DNA of 64,000 nucleotides from Numida meleagris (Eukaryota > Chordata > Aves > Galliformes > Numididae). Shown here in pieces: positions 28,061 to 37,203 of this stretch. The notes below the pieces were generated by a model. It searched no databases. It was not told the origin of the DNA and worked only from the letters and a program-made list of their open reading frames with translations. The DNA lies in the NCBI RefSeq assembly GCF_002078875.1, contig NC_034438.1:64501276-64565275 (forward strand), in the 5' to 3' direction. Every line of letters begins with the position of its first letter. Within the stretch, counting starts at the first letter, position 1. The translations under genes were made by a program, and so were the position numbers.

Positions 28061-29133
28061 GAATTTCTTTGCAGACTGATCCATAATAATTCCCTCAGCC
28101 CATCCAGGGGTAGAGATAGTGTGTGATACCCTGCAGCTCAGCTGGTGACTTCAGCATTCTGAAAAAAGGTGAGCGGATAAAAAAGGGGCGGATGAACATG
28201 AGTAGGAGCAGAGGGCTCTCACACTCTGCCAAGTGCAAGCAGCCTGCCTTATTCCAAGCAGGCTGCGTTGCTTGAAGGTAACAGGCCTTGCAGAAGGATG
28301 CTGTGATACACGGAGGACAATTGTTCTGCATCCCAGAACACAACAAACAAATGACAACGAACCAAGCAACTGGAGAAGTAACAGCAAGAGAAATACGAGC
28401 AGTGATTTTAATCACATTTCCCCAATGCATTTTTCATTGCTGACAGGTTTTCCCCGGCTTTAAGGGACAGAGGCTGAGTGCTTTCTGTGGTCACAGCTCC
28501 CCAGCAGGCAGTGCCACCAGTGCTGTGTGCTCGGGGTTACCCAAGGGGATGGCTGACTCAGAGCAGGCCCGCCCTGATCTGCCCGGTCCTATTTCAGCTC
28601 GGAAGGGAGAGCAGAGCAGATGCTGTGGCTGCAGCCCCCATGAGGAAGGGGAAAGCAGAAGGCAGTTGTGAGACCAGACATGAAAAAAGTCAATCATCTG
28701 TCAAAATTTAAAAATTTATTCTGCTTTGGAAGAGGGACAGCTAAAAAGCAGGGTGCCATTGACTCTGAGTGGTCTCAAATTCCCACTGTCAGACTAAACA
28801 AATTGTGCCTCTTTTCCACGCGCATATTTGTGCAAATAAAGTCATGCAAAAATTGATTGTACAACTTTCCAAATGCTGCATGTGTACACTCTGACAAAGT
28901 TTATATCCTTTTTCAGAGCAATTTCTACAAATATTTCAGCCTCTCAAAGAACAGCACATATAAGCGTTTGACTATTCTTCCATCAAGCCCATGAATAAGT
29001 ACTTTGGTTTTGTGTAGAACTTTATTAATAATCAGGACTATCTGAGTAAAAATAAAAGCTGCAAAGAAAACCAGTAATGATTTGTTGCTATAAATAATAA
29101 ACCTGTACAGTGCTAAAGTCATTTGAGTCAAAA

Positions 29134-29345
29134 CGATCATACAGTCATTAAGGTTGGAAGGATCACTAAGATCAAGTCCCACCGTTGCCCTCCCCCCGCT
29201 ATGCCCACTGACCATGTCCCTCAGTGCCACATCCACACATTTCTTGAGCACCTTCATGGACAGAGACTCCATCGCTTCCCTGGGCAACCCATTCATACAT
29301 AGCACCTGCAGTCTGCCCACTGCTCTCTGCTGAAGTTTCTGTCCA
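29134..29345 (-). repeat. CR1 LINE 3' fragment
   Basis: GATCATACAGTCATTAAGGT, GGATCACTAAGATCAAGTCC, GACCATGTCCCTCAGTGCCA and CACACATTTCTTGAGCACCT are the reverse complement of the CR1 3' end. The closely related copy at 52026-52146 lies in intron 1. Confidence 0.9.
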
Positions 29346-29930
29346 TGGCCACTTGCTGTGAATTGCTCAGACACAAGCTCTGCACCAAGAATGACCTACA
29401 GCAGTAGTCCCAACCCTGGTACTGCATGGTCACCAAGGAATTGGCACCTGCTCATGGATCATCCACAAACAAGCAAGCAGACAAATGGATATACTGATTG
29501 CCCTTTCTTAATTGAATTCTTCTGTAATTTTCAGAGCTTTTTCAAAGAGCTTGATGACATTTTCTGAGAAGCTTGATTTTTTAACTAGCACAACAGGTGC
29601 CCTAAAGCCAGACATGGATCCACTCCAATCACAAAGTTTCAAATAAATGGCAATTTAGGCTGCCTCTTAAGAGTTATCCTTTCTTCTGAAAATTAGAATG
29701 CATTTTATCCAATGACCAAACTTCAGGCTGTGTACTTCTGAAACCTAAGGCTCTCTGGTTCCACTTGTGGCCCACAAAAACACCCTCTCTCACACTGGAG
29801 CCAATACTGCATGACCCAGTGAGAACTGGTTATTACTGAGCTCCTATTATGTGCTAAGCAGGCATTTCCAAACCTGAGGAAAAGGATGCAAATACAGGTA
29901 ACTCTGAAAGCCAGCTGTTGTGGCCTTGGG

Positions 29931-29947
29931 AAAAAAAAAAAAAAAAA
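29931..29947 (+). repeat. Poly-A run (17)
   Basis: Seventeen A in a row in intergenic DNA; no parent retrocopy is recognisable. Confidence 0.95.
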
Positions 29948-30361
29948 TGCATATCATTTTTCTCTGCACCATGTGAAATTTTCTATATTCAAGGCCAGTT
30001 CTCCCAGCCAATAATTCTTTATTGCTAAAAGAGGAGCCTTTGAATACCTGTTTGAACGCGATCCGTTCCTTCAAAAATGGTGAGGAAAGGGTTGATCAAA
30101 GATAAAAATACCAAGAAAAAATGTGATTCTGTGATCAGAAGAAGAAGGAAGGGGAAAGAGGAATAACTATTGAGTCTCTCCTTTAACACAGGACTATCTC
30201 ACTGTTAGAAGCAGCAGTGCATATATTGAGCATTGGCACGTACACATGAACCTAAAGGTGCAGTATGACAGAAGCAGGGCTCTGACACTCCCTTGGGCAA
30301 TGGCAGGTGGCACACGGGAATGAGGAGGTGCTAAAGTGATGGATCTGAGAGCACAAGAGGC

Positions 30362-30411
30362 GAAATTGCTTTTGTAGAAATGCAGAGAAATTGCTTTTGT
30401 AGAAATGCAGA
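30362..30411 (+). repeat. Perfect 25-bp tandem duplication
   Basis: The 25-base unit starting GAAATTGCTTTTGTAGAAAT and ending GCAGA occurs twice head to tail with no mismatch (30362-30386 and 30387-30411). Perfect identity suggests a recent slippage event. Confidence 0.95.
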
Positions 30412-30512
30412 AATATCAGCGAGACCTTGCTAAGACCTTACACTGAGTGTTGTGTACACCTCTGGTGGCCTCTGCTCACAGAGGACAGATTTAAAGTACG
30501 CGTTGTACAATT

Positions 30513-30680
30513 AGAGTCACAGAATCGTTTGAGATGGAAGGGACCCTTAAAGGCCATCTGGTCCAATGCCCTGCAATGAGCAGGGATGCCTGCAGTCTGG
30601 TCCAGCCTGACCTTGAGTGTCTCCAGGGCCAGGGCATCCATCCCCTCTGTGGGCAACCTGTGCCTGCACCTCACTGGCCT
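30513..30680 (-). repeat. CR1 LINE 3' fragment just upstream of the CpG island
   Basis: GAGTCACAGAATCGTTTGAG, GGAAGGGACCCTTAAAGGCC, CAATGAGCAGGGATGCCTGC and GGTCCAGCCTGACCTTGAGT are the reverse complement of a CR1 3' end. It lies about 250 bases before the GRIN3A CpG island. The subfamily looks like that of 58535-58690. Confidence 0.9.
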
Positions 30681-31533
30681 GTTAGAGGGCAAGAACCACA
30701 CCCTGTTTATAACATGACTACGTGTTTCCTTTAGGTGTGGATTTTGTGCGTGTCAAGTAAAAAATAATTTTTTAAAAAGTAAAAATAAAAGAAAGGGAGC
30801 ATATCCATCTGAGGGTAAATCTCAAAAAAAGAAAAAGGAGTGGGGGAGAAGGTGAACACTCAGCGAGAAGAGCTCTTTATGCTAAGTGTGTGGTGGGGGG
30901 AGGTGAGCTAGGGCTGCAGGGCGATTTCACACCCTTCCAGGAGTGGAGGTCTGGGCGCAGGAGGCGGGAGCGGGTCCTCGCAGCACGGAGCTGGGAGCAT
31001 CCCGTCCTGGGTCCTGGGGCTGAGCGCGGAACGCGGACACACAGCGGAGCATCGCACCTCGGCCCCGCGCGGCTCCCGGCTCCGCCGAGGGCCGAACCAA
31101 ATTAGCGGCGCTGAGGCGAAGCGGGGACTTTCCCCAGCCCCCTGCAGACACACAGGCGAACTCGCATCTCCGCTCCGTTTTCTCCCGGGAGGAAGGTGTT
31201 CTGTCATAGAAACAACTGGAGAAAGCGCTCACGCTTCGCTGAGCGCAGCGCTCAGGTCCCACGCGCTGAAAAACACGCGTTGGCAGAGCGGCCTTACGCA
31301 GACGGAGACGCCCGGCGCTGCTCCCGAGGTGCGCCCGCGGGCGGGGGTCGGGGGCTGACGCCCCCCAGCCCCGCGCCCTACAACCTCCCGCCCGCCTCTC
31401 CTCGTCCTGCGTTGCGCGGAGCCGTCCGTCGGGGCCGTCCCGCGACGCGCCCCCGGGGGAGGGACCGGGTGCCCTCCGCAGCTCCCCATCCACCCCGCGG
31501 GCGGGCCGCTCTCTGCCGGCGGGGGCGTCGGCG

Positions 31534-31546
31534 ACTACAAGTCCCG
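31534..31546 (+). promoter_or_regulatory. Candidate ZNF143/THAP11-type promoter element
   Basis: ACTACAAGTCCCG is an exact match to the vertebrate promoter consensus ACTAYRNNNCCCR, which is associated with ZNF143 and its partners. It sits in the CpG island about 500 bases before the visible coding sequence, where a core-promoter element is plausible. The motif is degenerate, so chance occurrence in 2 kb is possible. Confidence 0.45.
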
Positions 31547-31792
31547 GCTGCCCGGGGAGGAGCCGCTCGCCGTCCCTCCCGGTGGGAGCGCAGCGCAGCC
31601 CAGCGACCGCCCGCAGCCCCGCCGCCGCCCGGCAACTTTTCTCGCTCTCTCCGGAGCAGGGCAGGGCAGCACGCCGGGGGCTGCGGAGCGGAGCCGGGCT
31701 TGGAGACGGCCGGGGGACGGCGTGGGGAGAGGCATCGCGCAGGGAACCGCTGCGGGGGCGACGCGGGGGCCGCCCCGGGGCCGTCCGGCTGC

Positions 31793-32042
31793 NNNNNNNN
31801 NNNNNNNNNNNNNNNNNNNNNNNNNNNNNNNNNNNNNNNNNNNNNNNNNNNNNNNNNNNNNNNNNNNNNNNNNNNNNNNNNNNNNNNNNNNNNNNNNNNN
31901 NNNNNNNNNNNNNNNNNNNNNNNNNNNNNNNNNNNNNNNNNNNNNNNNNNNNNNNNNNNNNNNNNNNNNNNNNNNNNNNNNNNNNNNNNNNNNNNNNNNN
32001 NNNNNNNNNNNNNNNNNNNNNNNNNNNNNNNNNNNNNNNNNN
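31793..32042. other. Assembly gap (250 Ns)
   Basis: This is an unbroken run of N inside the GC-rich first exon. It hides the GRIN3A initiator codon, the start of the signal peptide and the proximal 5' leader. A round length of 250 suggests a nominal or estimated gap, so reading frame cannot be carried across it. Confidence 0.99.
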
Positions 32043-32043
32043 G

Positions 32044-32619
32044 CTGCCGCCCTGCGCCCTGGTGCTGGCGGCGGTGCCCGGCTCCGCGTCCCACCCGCAG
32101 CCCTGCCAGATCCTGCGGCGCATCGGGCACACTGTAAGGGTGGGGGCCACCCACCTGCAGCCCCGCGTCCCCGCCGCCGCTTGGAGCGAGGAGGCGGCGG
32201 GCGGCGGCCCCGAGGGGGAGGTTGCGGCGGGGGCCCGGGGCCGCCGGCCGGGGGGCGGTGGGGAGCGGCGGTCGCCCCCCGCTCCCTCGCCGCGGGACGC
32301 GCTGCTGCTGGCCGTGGCGAACCTCAACGGCGTGGCCGGGCTGCTGCCCTACAACCTGTCCCTGGAGGTGGTGATGGCGATCGAGGCGGGGCTGGGCGAC
32401 TTGCCCCTATTCCCCTTCTCTTCCCCCAGCGCTTCATGGAGCAACGACCCCGTCTCCTTCCTGCAGAGCCTCTGCCACACCGTGGTGGTGCAGGGGGTCT
32501 CTGCCATCCTCGCCTTCCCGCAGAGCCGCGGGGAGATGCTGGAGCTGGACTTCGTCTCGGCGGCGCTGCGCATCCCCGTGGTCAGCATCGTGCTGGGAGA
32601 GTTCCCCCGGCGGAGCCCA
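32044..32619 (+). CDS. GRIN3A: GRIN3A exon 1, coding part after the assembly gap (5' end missing)
   Basis: This exon encodes the N-terminal part of GluN3A, the glycine-binding NMDA-receptor subunit of neuronal membranes. The 192 visible codons start in the hydrophobic core and end of the signal peptide ([13 protein letters not shown]), followed by [12 protein letters not shown] and [11 protein letters not shown] Gly/Arg/Ala/Pro-rich linker of about 45 residues comes next, then the start of the amino-terminal domain: [57 protein letters not shown] and the final EFPRRSP. These blocks match vertebrate GRIN3A as I know it. NLS within YNLS is an N-glycosylation sequon. The exon ends in phase 0 at CCA with donor GTAAGG (32620). 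Mammals have a CAG (Gln) as last codon, so the Pro is a small difference. The start codon and roughly 16 residues fall inside the N run at 31793-32042. The linker looks shorter than the mammalian one by roughly 20 residues (from memory). Identity is confident; the true start cannot be placed. Confidence 0.95.
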
Positions 32620-34960
32620 GTAAGGAGCTGGAGGGGGGTGGGAGGGTGGGTAGCGCGGTGCTCTCATCCCGGGAGCCCCGCGGGAAGGGGCCGAGGTCGG
32701 GGCGCGGGGAGCGGTCCCGTGGGGGACGCGAGGGGCTTCGGGGCCGCCGGAGCCGTTCTGCCCCCGTCCTGCGCCTTCTCCTCCTTCCCGCGTCCTTTCC
32801 CTGTGCTGGCGGGGGATGAGCGTCCGTCCTCGCGCAGGAGACGACAACTCGGCGGTGAGAGCAAAGTTGCGAGCGCGCCGTGGTTTGCCGTGCGAAGTTG
32901 CGGGGCTGAGATGAGATAGCGGCTCCTGCGGTGCAGCCCGTGCACTCTGAGTGGCGATCCTCTGGAGAAGCTTAACTTGGCTTTTGGAGAAGCTTCGCAT
33001 ACCAAAAGAGAATCGTTAGTGGGAAAAAAAAAGGGGGGGGAGAGGGCGTATTATTACTTTTTTTATTTGTTTATTACTGGTCAAAATGCTGTGCAGTGTT
33101 TGTGTGGGGTAGTATCTATCGATTGTTCACCAGTTGACAGTTTTAAGGGAAGGCATTCACTCTGACGTGGCTTTTCATTGAGCATTTCTGTTACTTGTAG
33201 TTTGTGCATCGCTGCAAGTTTGGATTTGTGGAGTACTGAAATGCTTGGCTAAAACAGTAGGAACTACAGTCTGACAGGGTCTGCATTTGATTGGGTAGCT
33301 GAAGTCATAGCGTCAGAAGTCAGTGCCTAAATGCCCGAGGCACAACTCGAAGCAGCATCCCAGGAGTGTGAATTTTCTGCCATGCGGAGGTGGCATCATG
33401 GTGTTATAAGTGCTGGGAAAAGGGTGATGGTTCAATATGTTGCAAATGCAGGCTCAGTGCCAAAAATCACGTCCAGGCAAAGGAGTGGGAAGAAAACGCA
33501 CCCTTCCGTGTGGCCCACACAAGGGAAGTTGTGATAAGATGGCAGAAGCTGCCATTTAAGTAGCCAGGAGGAGCAGTTGATTTATATAGAAGGAGATAGC
33601 TCAACTTTGTGCTCAGAATTTAATGAGAAAAAAAAGATTACCAACTGGATTTTCTTTGCAAAATCAAATAGAAATCCTAGCCTGGATCAATACTTTCTGT
33701 ATATTTTTTGGTGTTAGACTGTGACAGAGATGGTAGGAAAAGAGCTAGTTTGTAATTGGAGGTGTGACCACTGTGTGCTGCTCTAAACGCTGCTAGTTTT
33801 CTCTAGCTCAGCAAGAAAGGTAACGGGTTTCTCTACAGATTATGCACAAACTCAAGGGTGATCCATACCACAGGATGCCACTGCTTGTGAGTGCTTGGTG
33901 CGAGTAGCACCCAAGTTAGCTGAGTGACACCAGCCCACCTTGCAGTTAAATTCCCTGCTGTACCTGAGCCAACAGCCAAACCTCCCTGAAGACCAGAGCC
34001 TGAACCATCTCCTTGCCCTGTTAAAATCAGAATTATTTTCTCTTCCTTGCCAGATGGGGCTAAGTTCATGTGAAGCTGCCTGAGGACACAACATATGTTA
34101 AATACATATCATGCAGGACCGGAGTCATTGTTCCTTTCACAGACTTCATGGTTCCTGCTTAACTTTCACACTGTTCTCAGTGGGGAGCCAACTGTTTTCA
34201 TTGGATAAATCTGTCCAAATCAGGACTTTGTTCCTAAGCAGACGTTTAAATGTCACTGTCTTCTGTGACAGTGAAACCAATGCCTGACTTTAAACCTGTG
34301 TTTAAGTGCTGAGTAGATTCAGTTTTTTTAGATCAGCTTAAATAAAATCACTCTTCGAGGCTTTGTGGATATTAAAAAAATCTCAAATGTATCTAAAGGC
34401 CAGCCGGTAATACAAATCTATTCATCTCCAAGATTTGCTTGGAGAGCCTGCACATCCTTCTGAATACTGTTTCATACTTTCGCTTAACAAACACCATTGT
34501 GAAGCCAACTCTGGAGGCCTCACCTCACATGCTTGCTAGAGTTGCAGGATATCCAGCACCATCTTGGACCTGGGAGAGCCAGTGCGGTTGGCCTGGGTAG
34601 CTCTGATGGCTTACTGCCCCATGCAAGGGTTTTGTCTCTCTCTCCATCCCGTGCTGGCACTGGTGTGGATTGGACATCTCATGGCCTCCAGGATTAACAG
34701 CCCCACGGCTGCGAGCTGACCATTTCTAGCAACAGGCAGCATTAGAGCACACAGTTGTAGGTGGCACGGTGGTTAGGTGAGAAGGGTTTTGCCACTAAAT
34801 AGGCTGAGCAGCTGGTTTTTTGGAGGGGGGATATCATGAAAGTTGTTGAGGCCTGGGGTCTCACTCTTCCCCAAGAGGGCGGTTGGGCCTGGAGCAGGCA
34901 CCAAGCTCCTAGAGCTCGTGGATTGTTCGGACACTGCTCCCAGACATAGGGTTTGAATTT

Positions 34961-35033
34961 TGGGTGGTGCTCTGTGGAGCCAGGAGTTGGACACAGTTCT
35001 TGTGGGTCTCTTCCAACTCTGGATATTCTGTGT
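34961..35033 (+). repeat. CR1 LINE 3' tail in intron 1
   Basis: GTGGTGCTCTGTGGAGCCAG, GAGTTGGACACAGTTCTTGT, GGGTCTCTTCCAACTCTGGA and TATTCTGTGTG form a short 3' end of a CR1 copy. Confidence 0.88.
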
Positions 35034-35939
35034 GTGTGTTTCTGGTGTGGGAGCTGTCAGCCCCGAGAAGCCTCCCATCCCGCTCTGCCTGGCAGGGCTG
35101 TCCTCTCCTCACTCCTGCACTGCAGCATGCCCCAGGGCATGGCCTGCAGGCCCATGGCTTTCCAGTAGGAGTAACAGCAAGCCCGCAGCATGTTTGTCCT
35201 TGAAGAGCATTGCCTACCGCCTGTCATATTGGGAATATTGCAGACGTGCAAACAAATATGACATCTGGTAGGCGCTGTCCTAGCAGCCCATCCTCAGTAT
35301 TACTTGGAGCTTTTGTTAGGGTTGTTTTTAGGGAACAGCAATGTCTAATTTTCCACATTATGCCATGATGGGAATGTATAAATATAACACTTGTGCTGCC
35401 ACTGAGCATTAACAACCTTATTACTTTATATGGAAGTTTATAATAAGCAGATATTCATTGTAATTGAAAGGCACTTGGATTTCTGAGTAAGTCTTCCGTA
35501 CCATGGCACAAAGCAATACTTGAAATGAAGGGGAAAACCAGGATCTAGAACTGAAATTCATTTTAATAGCACTGGTTGTTACCTCCATCACATACGTTGG
35601 TGTGTTTCAAACGTGTGACATCAAAAGGGGGTTCACAGTGTCAAGGCTGGGCGCTGGAAGCCAGCTGGATGCCTAGTGCTTTTGAATGCTGTGTCTGAGC
35701 ATCTTTTTAATGCCTGTTCTTCATTAAATTCTCCTCTTCTGAAGTTCAGAGAATGACAAAGCTAACAGCGTTCCCCCACAACAATTAACAATGACTTGGC
35801 AACAACCGTCAGAGAGATACAGCGCTGAGGGTTGTGTGTGTCAAAACGCACACACAGCTTCAAGGGATGTTCTGCAGAGTAAAATGTGACATATTTTTCT
35901 TTCATTTTGATTTGTATATGCGATTTAGTGACTAACATA

Positions 35940-36010
35940 GACTGACAGTAAATCCAGACGCTGTTGTGACCTGAAAAAAGCTGTTTGCTTTTCTGAGTTT
36001 ACTGTCAGTC
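35940..36010 (+). other. 71-nt hairpin (long inverted repeat) in intron 1
   Basis: GACTGACAGTAAA at 35940-35952 is the exact reverse complement of TTTACTGTCAGTC at 35998-36010. After a symmetric 2-nt internal loop, CAGA (35955-35958) pairs with TCTG (35992-35995). This gives a stem of 17 pairs and a loop of 33 nt. The size is within the range of small microRNA precursors or a tiny terminal-inverted-repeat element, but the stem is a little short and the loop large for a microRNA. The structure is seen; the function is unknown. Confidence 0.6.
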
Positions 36011-37129
36011 CTGTAAATTTTCACACTCCCTGTAAGCAAAAGTAATGATTTATCACCGTCATTCAGCAAGCAGAAAACCACTGGATTTCTTTACTGCTAA
36101 CACGAATGCAGATCGCACTGAAGCTTTGACAGATCATTATTTTGGAGATAGCAGCTCATGAGCACTGATGTCATTGAGGCAGGACTTACCTTTTTAATTT
36201 TTTCATAACATTTTTTTCTTTTCCTTTCAGTACTGCTAATGTCATTAGTAATTTTCCCAGAGGGGAAATAATGAACAGTAGTAGGGAACATGAACCTCAA
36301 ATAAATGGAGTGATACCATTTGTAGTACAGAGCCAAGAGTTTGGGAAGGATAGTCCGTAATTTCTGTTTAACAGGTGATAGTATCAGGAACACAAGGGAG
36401 ATAATGTTTGCAGCAGCTTTTTCTGAACTTCAGAACTAATGGACTATTTTCAGGGGGCTTCAGATAAATCAGTAGCTCTAATGTCTTTTAGCATTAGAAG
36501 GATTCTTTTTAGGGCAACAAAACAGAACAAAATAAATCTGAATCATCTTAGTTCCTGCATGGCCCGTCCATACTTCATCTGGTTTCTGGAGTAACCGGAA
36601 TTGCCCACACTTCTGATCACTACTATGACTTCACAGAGGGTAAAAAGAATACGTAAATCAAGTCAAGAGTTTTAGTTTAAACAGTGAGTTTCCTGACAAA
36701 TTAGCAACCTCATGCTCAGAGCAGAGGCTCTAAAAGAAAATGACCGTTAACATTTAACTTTAAAGGGATTCAGTTCTCTTTTGAAAAGAAAAGGGGCATG
36801 GGGGTGTGGAGTTGCTGTGCAGCTGATTGGACAGATGCTTTTTTTCCTCCTTCAAGCCGTAATTGCATCAGAAAGCTAGTTATGATCTGCCAAAAAAAAA
36901 TAATAATAATGATATCTCATTGTCCAGGGGAGACTGCAAAACACCTGCCTAGCTGCAGCTTCTGGTAGTTCATACTGTCATCTCTAATCTGACTTGGTCC
37001 ACATGTTGGAGCTTGTATGAGGTACTGAACAGATGAGCAATAAGTATTCGGTCGTCTCTGTGATCACCAGCCCTTCTCACCTCTCTGCATAAATTATATG
37101 GCATACAGCAGCTGGGCACCTCAGTGGGG

Positions 37130-37203
37130 TTTGTGAGAGGTGGAGCTGGATTCTATGATCCTTATGGGTCCCTTCCAACACAGGATATTCAATGATTCTG
37201 TGA
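37130..37203 (+). repeat. CR1 LINE 3' tail in intron 1
   Basis: GGTGGAGCTGGATTCTATGA, TCCTTATGGGTCCCTTCCAA, CACAGGATATTCAATGATTC and TGTGAG form a CR1 3' end, truncated to about 75 bases. Confidence 0.88.

Larger units (their letters stand above)
1..30919. other. Intergenic 5' flank of GRIN3A, no gene recognised
   Basis: This is AT-rich DNA with short open frames only. None shows a known domain, exon-like frame with paired splice sites, or RNA-gene fold that I can recognise. Stretches between the listed repeats (1-2622, 2736-4226, 4571-6563, 9930-14776, 15322-20080, 20670-24034, 24414-26122, 26740-27831, 28061-29133, 29346-30512) hold nothing I can name beyond short simple repeats. A gene-poor region upstream of GRIN3A is also what I recall for mammals. 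Confidence 0.7.
30920..32960 (+). promoter_or_regulatory. GRIN3A: CpG island: GRIN3A promoter, 5' leader and exon 1
   Basis: The sequence changes abruptly from AT-rich flank to about 2 kb of very GC- and CpG-rich DNA that surrounds exon 1 and fades by about 32,960. Such islands commonly mark vertebrate promoters, so the GRIN3A transcription start should lie inside it, upstream of the N gap. No convincing TATA box is seen. A ZNF143-type element lies at 31534-31546. Exact start sites cannot be read from sequence. Long open frames on both strands here follow from the scarcity of stop codons in GC-rich DNA and run through the Ns, so I do not call them genes. Confidence 0.85.

Noticed and set aside
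28925..29374. 149-codon minus-strand frame
   Set aside because: Its N-terminal third is CR1 3' sequence fused by chance to AT-rich intergenic DNA.
29384..29460. Resemblance to the end of a hAT (Charlie-type) DNA transposon (CAGTAGTCCCAACCCTGG)
   Set aside because: No matching inverted end or 8-bp target duplication could be found, so the similarity is too weak to call.
30927..32327. 466-codon minus-strand open frame across the CpG island
   Set aside because: It runs through 250 Ns, is arginine/proline/glycine-rich as expected for stop-poor GC DNA, and lies antisense to real GRIN3A coding sequence.
31582..32919. Plus-strand frame starting at 31582 as the full GRIN3A first exon
   Set aside because: Only the part after the gap is GRIN3A. 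The N-run length is probably nominal, so frame and start upstream are meaningless, and the part after 32619 is intron.
34253..34274. Small palindrome TCACTGTC with GACAGTGA
   Set aside because: An 8-bp stem with a 6-nt loop is expected by chance several times in 64 kb.
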